Origin: CAYYMH01 sp964472785
Lineage (GTDB): Bacteria; Zhuqueibacterota; Zhuqueibacteria; Thermofontimicrobiales; Thermofontimicrobiaceae
NCBI GenBank assembly: GCA_964472785.1
Contig: CAYYMH010000001.1
Location: forward strand, 124,001-188,000
Reading direction: 5' to 3'
DNA: 64,000 nt
How positions within the stretch are numbered: the first letter of the stretch is position 1; each line of letters begins with the position of its first letter. Made by a program: the position numbers and the translations under genes. Shown one piece after another: positions 54,259 to 63,532 of the stretch. The notes under the pieces were generated by a model. That model ran no database searches, was not told the DNA's origin, and saw only the letters and a list, made by a program, of their open reading frames with translations.

Positions 54259-56616
54259 TTAGAACTTTAGTTTTTTTAACTTACGTTTCTCTTTTTGGGT
54301 TTCTCTACCGTAATAGTTGTAATGGTAGTAGTAATAATAATATGAACCATAGAACCCACTGATGTTGATTCCGTTAAGCACTATACCTAAAATGCGGTTT
54401 GGCATTGACTTGAGAATTTGAAAACAACGAGCGACAGCATCACGATTCGTTTGTCCTTCTTTGACAACAACAATCACGCCGTCCACTTCTGAGCTTAACA
54501 CAGCGGCATCTGTTACAGCCATGACCGGTGGGCTGTCGAACAGCACAATGTCGAAATTTTCGGTCAATTTGCTGATGCAGTTTTTCATTGATTTAGAGCC
54601 TAACAATTCAGACGGATTTGGTGGTAATGTTCCGCTTGGCATGATGTATAAATTATCAATATCAGTTTGAGAAATTGCTTCTTCAAGATCAATTTTGCCA
54701 ACCAGATAGTTAGAAATTCCTTTTGAGCGATCGACATTAAAAATAGAATGGATAACAGGTCTTCTTAAATCGGTGTCCACTAAAAGCACCTTGGAGCCCA
54801 TCTGTGCGATTGCAATAGATAAATTAACCACTGTTGTGGATTTTCCTTCTTTCGGTCCCGGGCTGGTAAATACGACTGATTTAAGCGGTTTGTCAGGATT
54901 TGAATACTGAATACTGGTGCGGAGACTACGATATGCTTCCGAGATCGGAGATTTTGGTGCAAAATGGGTGATCAGCCGCCCCGCGATAGTCTTCGCTTCG
55001 CTACCGTTGGTTTTTCCGTTCAACCGCTTTTTGCCGTTTTTGCTAAATTTCCTCACTGCATCATCCAATTTGATAACAGGTATCGAACCAAGCATCGCGA
55101 TCCCCAACTGTTCGATATCTTCAGCAGATCTGACTGAATTGTCAAAATATTCAAGCAAAAATGTGATACCGATGCCAAGCCCCAATCCAACAATGACCCC
55201 CAGCATGATATTCATCTTTTTCTTGGGTTTAATTGGTGAAGCGTTTGGCATGGCCGGGTCGATAATTCGAATATTTCCCAGTTGTCCGACTTCTGTGATT
55301 CGCGTTTCCTCATATTTTTCTTTCATCATCAGCGTGATCTTTTCATCCAGTCGAGCTGATCGCTCCAGTCTGGCTAATTTCAGACCACGTTCGGGAATAT
55401 TTTCTAACTCTTTATTGTATTTATCCACAATGGCTTTTAAAGCAGTCACTTTTGGTTTCAGGGATTGTATTGTTGCCTCAATTTCTAATTTTCTCTGAAA
55501 AAGCGATTCGGAGAGCGCAATCGGATCCACTGTTTCCAATGCGGCAAGTTCCTTTACCTCTGATTTGTACTTATCGGCTAAAACTCTCGCTCGTTCCTCT
55601 AAATTTTTAATACCGGGATCATTTGGATCGTACACACCCTCCTCCATGAGACCGGCGATGTATTTTGCTTTTCTCGTTTCAATTTCTGCCATCTGTTGAG
55701 TGAGTTGTTCTAAAAAAGGTGTGTTTAGCACGTTCTCCATGTTGATGTTTTCTTTATTTCTTCCCAATTGCTCGTCGATATACACCAACCGCTCTTTGTA
55801 TGAATTTAGTTCAACTTGGGCAGCATGATACATGGATTCAAATTCCGCGAGTTTGGTAACTAATTCCTCAATTTCTTTGGGTAGCGCCACCACTTTTTCT
55901 TTTTCTTTGTACTCTTTTAATGCTTGTTCAGATTTGGATAGCTGTACCTGAAATTGATCCAACTGGTCTTCTAAAAAGTCTTTGACTTTTCGCACCTCTG
56001 CCTGACTCTCCAGTTGATTCTGCTTTTTATATACGCTGGCAACGGAATTGGCGAGGTAAGCAGCTTCAGACGGGGAGGTTCCGGTGACACTGATTTCGAT
56101 TATATCTGTGTTGCGAACAGGTTCTACGGTTATCGAGCTGCGCAACGCTTTGACGTATCCGCTAAACTTATTTTCTTCATCTCTGGTGTCATCGCTTGTT
56201 TGGTCACTACCGAAAAAAGTTTTTATGAGGTTTGTCAGTTTTCGCTTAATATTAATGTTATCCAATTCATCTTCCGGGATGTGTCCCAAAATTCTCAACT
56301 CATCCGCTTTTGGAGATGTCATCAATTTTTTGATTACATTTTCAGCGAGCGTACGGCTTTTTAATATTTCAACCTCATTGTTGATCTTCTTTTCCTTTTC
56401 CATAAAATCGCTGACATTGAACAACGTTTTTTGCACGCCGCCGTTATCTTTGACCATGACCTTGACAGTTGATTTATAAATAGGTGTTTCAGTCAAGGTG
56501 TAATAGGTCACAAATGATACAACTGTTAAAAATGATATTAATATGATCCAGCGCCCCCGGTAAAGAATACGTAAATAGTCCTTCAACTCAACCTGTCGTT
56601 CTGCTTGTTGATCCAT
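54259..56616 (-). CDS. Wzc-type polysaccharide co-polymerase with tyrosine autokinase domain
   Basis: A 785-residue inner-membrane protein. Residues 1-60 and about 475-510 hold the two membrane helices (GRWIILISFLTVVSFVTYYT and MNIMLGVIVGLGLGIGITF) of a Wzz domain. A long periplasmic coiled coil lies between them. The cytoplasmic BY-kinase domain follows with Walker A SPGPKEGKSTT, A' KVLLVDTDLRRP, and Walker B FDIVLFDSPPVM. The C-terminus is a tyrosine cluster, GSYYYYYYHYNYYG, the autophosphorylation site. It normally controls capsule or exopolysaccharide chain length, but no glycosyltransferase, Wza or Wzx/Wzy gene is adjacent, so it is an orphan here. Confidence 0.94.
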   Translation of the reverse strand: MDQQAERQVELKDYLRILYRGRWIILISFLTVVSFVTYYTLTETPIYKSTVKVMVKDNGGVQKTLFNVSDFMEKEKKINNEVEILKSRTLAENVIKKLMTSPKADELRILGHIPEDELDNINIKRKLTNLIKTFFGSDQTSDDTRDEENKFSGYVKALRSSITVEPVRNTDIIEISVTGTSPSEAAYLANSVASVYKKQNQLESQAEVRKVKDFLEDQLDQFQVQLSKSEQALKEYKEKEKVVALPKEIEELVTKLAEFESMYHAAQVELNSYKERLVYIDEQLGRNKENINMENVLNTPFLEQLTQQMAEIETRKAKYIAGLMEEGVYDPNDPGIKNLEERARVLADKYKSEVKELAALETVDPIALSESLFQRKLEIEATIQSLKPKVTALKAIVDKYNKELENIPERGLKLARLERSARLDEKITLMMKEKYEETRITEVGQLGNIRIIDPAMPNASPIKPKKKMNIMLGVIVGLGLGIGITFLLEYFDNSVRSAEDIEQLGIAMLGSIPVIKLDDAVRKFSKNGKKRLNGKTNGSEAKTIAGRLITHFAPKSPISEAYRSLRTSIQYSNPDKPLKSVVFTSPGPKEGKSTTVVNLSIAIAQMGSKVLLVDTDLRRPVIHSIFNVDRSKGISNYLVGKIDLEEAISQTDIDNLYIMPSGTLPPNPSELLGSKSMKNCISKLTENFDIVLFDSPPVMAVTDAAVLSSEVDGVIVVVKEGQTNRDAVARCFQILKSMPNRILGIVLNGINISGFYGSYYYYYYHYNYYGRETQKEKRKLKKLKF

Positions 56617-57085
56617 AAAAAAGCTCCTTCATCTCTACCGATAATTATTGTTACCTGTACATAGTGATATTCGCACGAAAATTGTGTCATGATAAAATGT
56701 TTCAGACGGAATAAAATAATCTGCTTTTATACCGTATCAGTCCTGATTATTAAACATAAATCATCCACACACAAACATTTCTGCGGAAAAAAATAAATGT
56801 GATGCTTATCTTCAGCGAGATAAAACACTTAGTTTAATCTGTTAATTGTGTTCCGTTCAAGAATCAGCAATATCATTGTTTTAATAATTGCTGTTCTCAT
56901 AAAAATTGTTGAGAAGTGATTTTAACGATTGTGAATCAATTAAAGTTGTTTCACCCATTTTTGCTTAATTTGTAAAAAATGATACAAAAATAATGCCATG
57001 ATTTTATTTGTGTTAAACAATCATTCTCTATGATGACAAATAATTTACAATTTAAGATAAAAGGGAAAAATTAGCCTTAAATAAT
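56617..57085. other. Long upstream region of the tyrosine-kinase gene
   Basis: No supported gene. It contains TTTGTATCATTTTTTACAAA on the minus strand near 56970-56990, similar to the dyad near the TetR gene. No convincing -35/-10 pair was found. Confidence 0.35.
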
Positions 57086-57116
57086 AAAAAAGGCAGGACC
57101 GTCCCCGCCAATTTTT
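57086..57116. terminator. Terminator of the ftsK-lolA operon
   Basis: On the minus strand GGCGGGG pairs with TCCTGCC around a 4-base loop (two G-T pairs), followed by TTTTTT. It is 42 bases past the lolA stop. A T run also exists on the plus side. Confidence 0.75.
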
Positions 57117-57157
57117 TATCAAAATGAAATGGTATTTTGTTTTAAATTTGAAACAAA

Positions 57158-57802
57158 TCAACGCATATCAATCACTTCGACTGAATCAGGTGCTTGATAA
57201 GTGAAAAAATTACTTTTCAGGTCAACATCAAATTCTATATCAGACAGGGTGTATGTATTAACGTTGTTGTTCAAATCTGTTTGTTCAATTTGTTTAACCA
57301 CAAGTCTTTTTTTATCAATCCAAACCCGAATTTCTTTAATAAAATTTTCCTTCTTTTTAGGTAATAATCGAATTAAATGACAATTGACTTCTGCTAACAT
57401 TTCTTCGATCAGGTAAACAGGCTGATAGTCTTCTTTAAAATCCAACAGGATTTCCCTGGGCAGTTTAATGTCTTCAGAATGCGCCACGTTGTCTATCAGC
57501 ACCTGATTGTTCGTTTTTGAATAAGTCCAAACAACCTCTCCGTTGGAGACAATCTCCTGGCCGTTCGTTTGAATTTTAAATTTTTCCTTACCTTCCAGCC
57601 AAATGGTACCGTTTTGCATGGAGACGTTGTCAGTCAATTTCCAATAATAACGCTGAGAAAAACTGATCTTAATGTTTTTCTTATCATCATATTTTTTTAC
57701 TACGTCATTAATGATTTTTTCGGCCTGTTTATCAACGGCTAATCCGGAAGCAACGAATATGATGAGAAAAATAAATATCAAATAATAAAGTCGGTTGTTC
57801 AT
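57158..57802 (-). CDS. lolA: LolA-family outer-membrane lipoprotein carrier
   Basis: A 214-residue protein with signal peptide YLIFIFLIIFVASGLA. The LolA-type half-barrel is indicated by NIKISFSQRYYWKLTDN, GTIWLEGKEKFKIQTNGQEI, and VSNGEVVWTYSKTNNQVLI. In the periplasm it carries lipoproteins from LolCDE to the outer membrane. It starts 29 bases after ftsK, an ftsK-lolA adjacency also seen in other bacteria. Its presence supports a diderm cell. Sequence identity to the enteric protein is low, but fold motifs, length and context agree. Confidence 0.85.
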   Translation of the reverse strand: MNNRLYYLIFIFLIIFVASGLAVDKQAEKIINDVVKKYDDKKNIKISFSQRYYWKLTDNVSMQNGTIWLEGKEKFKIQTNGQEIVSNGEVVWTYSKTNNQVLIDNVAHSEDIKLPREILLDFKEDYQPVYLIEEMLAEVNCHLIRLLPKKKENFIKEIRVWIDKKRLVVKQIEQTDLNNNVNTYTLSDIEFDVDLKSNFFTYQAPDSVEVIDMR

Positions 57803-57831
57803 TTTTGTCCTTTCTGTTATCGCGGTGATAA

Positions 57832-60108
57832 TTAAAATCCCATATCTTCCAATTCTTCCTCATCGATTAGTACTTCTCGCGCTTTGCTGCCATCAAATGG
57901 TCCGACGTATCCCGCATCCTCCAACTGATCAATCAAACGGGCAGCCCTGGCATATCCGACCTTTAATCTTCTCTGAAGCAATGAAACAGAACCCTGCTGA
58001 TGTCGAACGACTAATTTTAAGGCTTCATTAAATAACTCATCGCGGTCGTCCTTTGAAAAGCGGGCCGAACGTTGCGCAATTTCATCATCTTCAGTGGGCA
58101 GACTGAACTTTTCTGCTTGAAAAGGCTGTTGCCGAATATGTTCGATTATCCTTTTGACTTCTTCGTGAGAAATAAAGGCATTGTGAATGCGAATCGGTTC
58201 CGGGCTGGCCGGCGGGATAAAAAGCATGTCACCATGTCCTAAAAGTTTTTCAGCGCCATTCATATCAAGGATGGTGCGGGAATCGGTTTTTGAAGCAACC
58301 TGAAATGCCATTCGAGCCGGAAAGTTTGCTTTAATTACACCGGTGATGACATCAACCGAAGGTCGCTGTGTCGCCACAATCAAATGAATACCAACAGCGC
58401 GAGACATTTGGGTGAGTCGTGCGATTGGCTCCTCTACTTCCCGGGCGGCGGTCAGCATCAAGTCGGCCAGTTCATCAATAATCAGAACGATATATTTCAG
58501 GTGTTTGAAATTTTCAGCGTCATTTTCAGCATCTTTCGGAAGCGTTTTCACCCAGTTGTTATAATCCATGATGTTTCGAACACCTGCTCGTGCTAAAAGT
58601 TCGTACCGTCGTTCCATCTCCAATTCCAGGCTTCTTAACACAGCCACTGCATTTGAAGCGGAGGTCACAACTTCTTCTCCGATGTCTTCACGATACAGCA
58701 GATGATGATGTTTAAGCGCTGAATAGGTAGAAAGTTCTAATCGTTTCGGATCAATCATGATGAGCTGTACCTTGTCCGGACTTGATTTAAATAAAATGCT
58801 GGCGATGATCGTATTCAGGCAAACGCTTTTCCCGGAACCGGTTGCTCCCGCGATGAGCAGGTGCGGCATTTTGCTCAAATCATCGACATAGATATCACCG
58901 GCGATTGTTTTCCCCAATCCAACAGTTAGCGGAGATTCCATAGCCCGGAATCGCGCAGAATCAATAACAGATTTAAAATAGACGGTGGTAGGCTGACGAT
59001 TTGGAATCTCAATTCCCACGGCGGCTTTTCCAGGAATCGGAGCCACGACTCGAATTCTTTTGGCGCGCATCACTAGCGCCAGATCATCGGCGAGACTGGT
59101 AAACCGACTGATTTTCACTCCCGGCGCAGGCTCAATTTCAAAGCGCGTAATCACCGGACCGGGATTGATTTCAACGACTTTTCCCTGAATTCCAAAATCT
59201 GCCAATTTTTCTTCCAGTGTTTTCGCACTGTTCATTAATTCATCCCATGAAACCTCATCATTAATTTCCGGTGGTTCATCCAAAATACTCGGATCAGGAA
59301 ATTGATATTTCGCAGTCTTCTTGACCTGTGGATCTGCAGGTTCTGTTTCGTCTGAAAAACCCGATTTTTGCTCGCGTTCTGAACCAGGGTCAGCAATTCC
59401 GGGGTGGACTTCTGGTTCCGAATCCATCGGTGGAATTTTTATCGCTGGGTATTCTTTTTCCCGTTTTTGAAAAATGGTTTTCAAACTGGGCGTCGGTTTA
59501 TTCGGTTTGAATAGCCGGCGATCATATTTTCGGAAGATGAACGCGATAATCATGTACGCCCATCGCTTCACCCTGGAGTGTATTCTGCCAATTTTCAGAT
59601 CGATAGCAAAAACCAAAGTGACCACAACGATGGTCGGGAAAAAGATTAGCGTACCTGCTGTACCGAACAAGCTGAAAAATTCTCTTGCCAACGCGCCACC
59701 GATTAGTCCCCATCGATAGTTTTGGATTTCGAATGGAACAATATCGACGTCCGGCATCCGGGACGAATTTATTAAAATCTCAATCAGTGCATAACCGACA
59801 GAAAAATATAGGCCAAATAATAACGCGTAAAGGGAGAATTTTCTCAACCATAAAATTTTATTCGTGAGCAGTAAATTCATACCCCACAACATGATCAAAA
59901 TTGGGAATACAAAACAGGCGTAACCAATGGTTTGCCTGAACAAAGCATCGGAAACAAATTGCCCAAAAAAGCCCATCTGGTGTTTGATCTGATTTGAAGC
60001 CTGGTCGTATGCTCCGGTTGTCAGATAAAAAAACAAGCTGAGAAAAACAAAGATACTCAGCGAGATGAGTAATACGCCAATGGTTTTTAATTTTTTTTGA
60101 TTGCTCAT
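57832..60108 (-). CDS. ftsK: DNA translocase FtsK/SpoIIIE
   Basis: A 758-residue protein. The N-terminus has four membrane helices (residues about 10-175), then a short acidic/Pro-rich linker. The motor domain carries Walker A in LLIAGATGSGKSVCLNTI near residue 421, Walker B IVLIIDELADLML, and HLIVATQRPSVDVITG. The gamma DNA-reading domain is at the C-terminus (QGSVSLLQRRLKVGYARAAR). It pumps DNA at the division septum to resolve chromosome ends. The linker is shorter than in E. coli. The frame opens at a TTG, but the ATG at 60108 is preferred. It lies 54 bases after comB and 29 before lolA. Confidence 0.96.
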   Translation of the reverse strand: MSNQKKLKTIGVLLISLSIFVFLSLFFYLTTGAYDQASNQIKHQMGFFGQFVSDALFRQTIGYACFVFPILIMLWGMNLLLTNKILWLRKFSLYALLFGLYFSVGYALIEILINSSRMPDVDIVPFEIQNYRWGLIGGALAREFFSLFGTAGTLIFFPTIVVVTLVFAIDLKIGRIHSRVKRWAYMIIAFIFRKYDRRLFKPNKPTPSLKTIFQKREKEYPAIKIPPMDSEPEVHPGIADPGSEREQKSGFSDETEPADPQVKKTAKYQFPDPSILDEPPEINDEVSWDELMNSAKTLEEKLADFGIQGKVVEINPGPVITRFEIEPAPGVKISRFTSLADDLALVMRAKRIRVVAPIPGKAAVGIEIPNRQPTTVYFKSVIDSARFRAMESPLTVGLGKTIAGDIYVDDLSKMPHLLIAGATGSGKSVCLNTIIASILFKSSPDKVQLIMIDPKRLELSTYSALKHHHLLYREDIGEEVVTSASNAVAVLRSLELEMERRYELLARAGVRNIMDYNNWVKTLPKDAENDAENFKHLKYIVLIIDELADLMLTAAREVEEPIARLTQMSRAVGIHLIVATQRPSVDVITGVIKANFPARMAFQVASKTDSRTILDMNGAEKLLGHGDMLFIPPASPEPIRIHNAFISHEEVKRIIEHIRQQPFQAEKFSLPTEDDEIAQRSARFSKDDRDELFNEALKLVVRHQQGSVSLLQRRLKVGYARAARLIDQLEDAGYVGPFDGSKAREVLIDEEELEDMGF

Positions 60109-60162
60109 TACAGTATCCAAATTTTTGAAAATAGAATTTCCAACCGCAAAAAAAAGCTGATT

Positions 60163-60894
60163 TTACGAATCTGAACGTACAACTTCACCGCCTTTCAAAA
60201 CCGGGATCAATGGAATCGAGTTTACACTGCCACAATATTTGAGGTCCGCTTCCTGACCAATACTGATAAGCCTTTTTCCATGAGATGATTGATATAACAT
60301 TTCTAAAATCTGAAATGAATATCGTTGGTACAAAATCTGAGCAGCGACCGCACCGTCATTTAATTCAAATTTTCCCTTGTTGTTTTCTATCAATTTCTCG
60401 ACTACCATACCGCCACAAACTGTGTCTTCCAAAGAAAACCGGTCGTAATTACCTGCACAGAGTATCACCACGTTTTGTTTGCTTTTCTTTAAAAATTGGC
60501 AAACCGATTCTACATTAACAAAACTACAGACAATGCCACTGCTGGCAAGTTCTACGTACCGGAATAGTTTAGCACCATTGGTGGTTGTAAGGATGATGCG
60601 TTTATTGTTAACAATTTCAACTCTAAATTCCAATGGAGAATTTGATAGATCAAAACCCGGAATTTTACGTCCATTTCTTTCGCCACACAAAAGCGTATCA
60701 TGCCGTGAAGCGAGATTTGCCAGTTTTTGTGCTTCTTCAACTTCTGCTATCGGGATAACTGATCTGCAACCGTTTTTTAAAGCCGTAATTATTGTGGTGC
60801 TTGCCCTCAATACATCGACAATGACAACAATATCGCCCTTTGTTATGTCATCGGATGTTAACTCTAATCGATTGAGAAAAAGTTGTATTATCAA
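60163..60894 (-). CDS. comB: 2-phosphosulfolactate phosphatase-like protein (ComB family)
   Basis: A 243-residue protein with family motifs VVIVDVLRASTTIITALKNG near residue 30, LLCGERNGRKIPGFDLSNSP near 70, and ILTTTNGAKLF near 102. ComB hydrolyses 2-phosphosulfolactate with Mg2+ in coenzyme M synthesis. Bacterial homologues occur without that pathway, so the real substrate may be another phosphorylated acid, and no other sulfolactate gene is visible here. It precedes ftsK by 54 bases and may be the first gene of that operon. Confidence 0.85.
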   Translation of the reverse strand: MIIQLFLNRLELTSDDITKGDIVVIVDVLRASTTIITALKNGCRSVIPIAEVEEAQKLANLASRHDTLLCGERNGRKIPGFDLSNSPLEFRVEIVNNKRIILTTTNGAKLFRYVELASSGIVCSFVNVESVCQFLKKSKQNVVILCAGNYDRFSLEDTVCGGMVVEKLIENNKGKFELNDGAVAAQILYQRYSFQILEMLYQSSHGKRLISIGQEADLKYCGSVNSIPLIPVLKGGEVVRSDS

Positions 60895-60946
60895 GAAAAT
60901 TCTCAGAATTGTCGAAAATAAAAAAAATCATTTACAATCATTAGCA

Positions 60947-60991
60947 GCATCGGTAACCTTTCCCGGGTTACATGGATTAGGTTACCGACGC
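60947..60991. repeat. 13-bp inverted repeat between gcvT and comB
   Basis: GCATCGGTAACCT and AGGTTACCGACGC form a 13-bp stem with one G-T pair around a 19-base loop. On the minus strand it lies downstream of gcvT and is followed 18 bases later by a T-rich tract, so it may be a terminator or a comB leader structure. No known riboswitch consensus was matched. Confidence 0.5.
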
Positions 60992-61047
60992 TTCCAATTC
61001 ATTCACCATAAAATAACTGTTAATTTTTTAAAAATCAAGTGAATTAT

Positions 61048-62139
61048 TTAATAATCTCTATTATAAAATGGGGGTTTTACAATTTTTGCAGGGAACGTAC
61101 GACCTCGAATGTCGATTGATATTTCTGTACCAATGGAAGCCAAATCAATTCTGACGTAACCCAATCCGATTGGCTTTTTTAAGATTGGAGAGAACATACC
61201 ACTGGTGACGTATCCGACTTCTCCATTTTCATGCAGAATTGGATAACCATGTCTCGGAATCGCCTTTCCTTCCAATTCAAAAGCAATTAATTTTCTGTTC
61301 ACACCGTGTTCTTTGATTTTTGTCAGGGCATTTTTGCCGATAAAATCACTTTCTTTTTTCAACTTGGTTATCCAGCCCAATCCCGCCTCAAAAGGGTTTG
61401 TGGTTTTGTCCATATCGTTACCGTAGAGGTTATACTTCACTTCCATGCGCAGCGTATCTCTGGCGCCGAGTCCAATCGGTTCAATATCGAATTCTTTGCC
61501 AGCTTCCATGATTTCGTTCCAAATATGCACTGCATGGTCATTCTCAACCATGATTTCAAAACCATCCTCGCCAGTGTAGCCGGTACGAGAAATCATCACT
61601 GGTACATCGGCTACTTTGCCTTCGGTCAACCAGTAGAATTTGATGTCATCCAAGTTCACCGGAGTGATTTTTCTCAGTGTGTCATACGCATTTCTTCCTT
61701 GAAGCGCCAACAGGGAAAATTCATCACTGCGATTTCTAAATTCCACTCCTTCGATTAAAAGCTTTTTAATCCATGTGTAATCTTTCTCAATATTTGATGC
61801 GTTGACGACCATCATGTATTTATTCAGAAAGCGGTAAATAATCAAATCATCAATAATGCCACCGTCTTCATAACATAATGCTGAATAATGAGCCTGATAT
61901 ACGTCCAGTTTTGAAACATCGTTTATGGTAATGTATTGAAGAAAATCTAATACTTTCGGTCCGGTAAATTCAAATTCTCCCATGTGGGATACATCGAATA
62001 ACCCGACTGATTTCCGAACTTTGAGATGTTCTTCCTGAATGCCTTTGTATTGAATAGGCATATAAAAACCGGCAAACTCAACAATTTTTGCGCCTAAATT
62101 TTTATGAATATCATAAAGTGCTGTTTTTTTGACGTCCAC
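61048..62139 (-). CDS. gcvT: Aminomethyltransferase (glycine cleavage system T protein)
   Basis: A 363-residue protein. It opens VKKTALYDIHKNLGAKIVEF and has the family blocks VGLFDVSHMGEFEFTG near residue 50, LLALQGRNAYDTL, ISRTGYTGEDGFEIM near 195, and YVTSGMFSPILKKPIGLGYV near the end. It transfers the methylene of lipoyl-bound aminomethyl to tetrahydrofolate, releasing ammonia. The frame opens at a TTG (62154), but GGAAGGA sits 6 bases before a GTG at 62139, giving the usual N-terminus; I chose the GTG. GcvH and GcvP are not in the window. It follows the aminotransferase gene by 22 bases. Confidence 0.95.
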   Translation of the reverse strand: MDVKKTALYDIHKNLGAKIVEFAGFYMPIQYKGIQEEHLKVRKSVGLFDVSHMGEFEFTGPKVLDFLQYITINDVSKLDVYQAHYSALCYEDGGIIDDLIIYRFLNKYMMVVNASNIEKDYTWIKKLLIEGVEFRNRSDEFSLLALQGRNAYDTLRKITPVNLDDIKFYWLTEGKVADVPVMISRTGYTGEDGFEIMVENDHAVHIWNEIMEAGKEFDIEPIGLGARDTLRMEVKYNLYGNDMDKTTNPFEAGLGWITKLKKESDFIGKNALTKIKEHGVNRKLIAFELEGKAIPRHGYPILHENGEVGYVTSGMFSPILKKPIGLGYVRIDLASIGTEISIDIRGRTFPAKIVKPPFYNRDY

Positions 62140-62161
62140 TTTGAATCCTTCCAATTTTTGC

Positions 62162-63334
62162 TTATTTTTTTAAAGCTTTGACTGCCTGATCAATTCGATC
62201 CAATGCATTTTCAATATTTTCCACCGAGTTGGCGTAAGAAAATCTTAAATAACCGGCGCCGAATTTTCCGAACGCTGTGCCCGATAACGCTGCAACTCCG
62301 TAATTTTCTAATAAGAAATCAGAAAACTTTTTGCCATCAATTCCCAGTTCTTTGATATTGGGAAATACGTAAAATGCACCGTGTGGTCGCAGGCAACTGA
62401 TTCCATCAATCTGATTTAGTCCATCAACGATAACATCGCGGCGTTTCTTAAATTCGGCAACCATTTGTTTAACTGGCGCTTGCGAGCCTGTCACGGCTTC
62501 CATGGCTCCGTACTGGGCAAAGGTGCAAGTACATGAATTGCTGTTGATCTGAAGCTGCGTTATTTTCTCTGCCAGATCTTCGGGCATGGCGCCGTAGCCC
62601 AGCCGCCAGCCGGTCATGGCATACGTTTTTGAAAAGCCGTCGAGAATAATTGTGCGTTCCTGCATGCCCGGAATATTAGCTATTGTTTGATGGAGGCCTT
62701 CGTAAATAATATTGATATAAATTTCATCAGATAAAATGTAGATGTCTTTTTCCTGAGCAACTTTTGCCACTGCTTCCAGGTCTTCTTTTGTCAGAATTCC
62801 ACCGGTTGGATTTTGCGGACTGTTAAGAATGATTAATTTGGTTTTGTCTGTGATCAATGACATAAATTCATCAATATCAAAACTGAATTCTTTTTCTTCC
62901 CGCAGCGGATAGGGCACTGATTTCGCACCCACAAAATCGATGACTGATTCATAAATCGGAAAACCAGGATTCGGGTACATCACTTCATCGCCTTCATCGA
63001 CAATGGCTAAAATTGAAAAGAACATAATCGGTTTTCCACCAGGCGTAACAACAACTTGGTTGGGATTGATAGTCATATTGCGACGTTTACTCATATCTTC
63101 GGCTAATATTTTCCGAAGATCAGGCACACCGGCGGCGGGACTATAATGTGTCTGTCCGTCATTCATGGCCTTTGCTGCAGCATCGATAATATTTTGAGGT
63201 GTATCAAAATCTGGCTCACCAATTTCCAAATGGATCACTTCTTTTCCTTTGGCTTCCAACGCTTTCGCTTTTGCCAAGACCTCAAAAGCGGTTTCGGTGC
63301 CCAGTCGCGACATACGCTCTGCAAGTTTAATCAT
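62162..63334 (-). CDS. Class I/II pyridoxal-phosphate aminotransferase (aspartate aminotransferase-like)
   Basis: A 390-residue fold-type I aminotransferase. It has VIHLEIGEPDFDTP near residue 34, ILNSPQNPTGG near 168, and the cofactor Lys in LDGFSKTYAMTGWRLGYGA near 235. The C-terminal Arg region GAGYLRFSYANSVENI is also present. It probably transfers amino groups between aspartate, alanine or aromatic amino acids and 2-oxoglutarate; exact specificity is not readable. It has its own promoter and is followed closely by gcvT. Confidence 0.93.
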   Translation of the reverse strand: MIKLAERMSRLGTETAFEVLAKAKALEAKGKEVIHLEIGEPDFDTPQNIIDAAAKAMNDGQTHYSPAAGVPDLRKILAEDMSKRRNMTINPNQVVVTPGGKPIMFFSILAIVDEGDEVMYPNPGFPIYESVIDFVGAKSVPYPLREEKEFSFDIDEFMSLITDKTKLIILNSPQNPTGGILTKEDLEAVAKVAQEKDIYILSDEIYINIIYEGLHQTIANIPGMQERTIILDGFSKTYAMTGWRLGYGAMPEDLAEKITQLQINSNSCTCTFAQYGAMEAVTGSQAPVKQMVAEFKKRRDVIVDGLNQIDGISCLRPHGAFYVFPNIKELGIDGKKFSDFLLENYGVAALSGTAFGKFGAGYLRFSYANSVENIENALDRIDQAVKALKK

Positions 63335-63438
63335 AAGATTCCCTCTTTAATTTTATTTTTAAAACAATATTAGGTGTAATAGATTTGATGTGGTTTTTAA
63401 TTAGGTGATTTGCAAATTAACCTAATCTTTATTCTAAA

Positions 63439-63467
63439 AAGATAACAAAAATAACATTCTTTGTCAA
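63439..63467 (-). promoter_or_regulatory. Promoter of the aminotransferase-gcvT operon
   Basis: On the minus strand, TTGACA and TATCTT are separated by exactly 17 bases, about 105 bases before the ATG. Confidence 0.7.
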
Positions 63468-63493
63468 GATATTTCTATGAAACCTGTGAGGAC

Positions 63494-63527
63494 AAAAAAG
63501 CCAGTACAATTTTGTACTGGCTTTTTT
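63494..63527. terminator. Terminator of the rseP gene
   Basis: GCCAGTAC and GTACTGGC form the stem around a 6-base loop, flanked by A6 and T6 runs, a few bases past the rseP stop. It may work in both directions. Confidence 0.92.
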
Positions 63528-63532
63528 ATTGT

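Noticed and set aside
54917..55498. 193-residue plus-strand open frame opposite the Wzc-type gene
   Set aside because: No ribosome site or family resemblance; it is antisense to a well-supported kinase gene.
61306..61758. 150-residue plus-strand open frame opposite gcvT
   Set aside because: It lies entirely antisense to conserved gcvT sequence and shows no recognisable domain.
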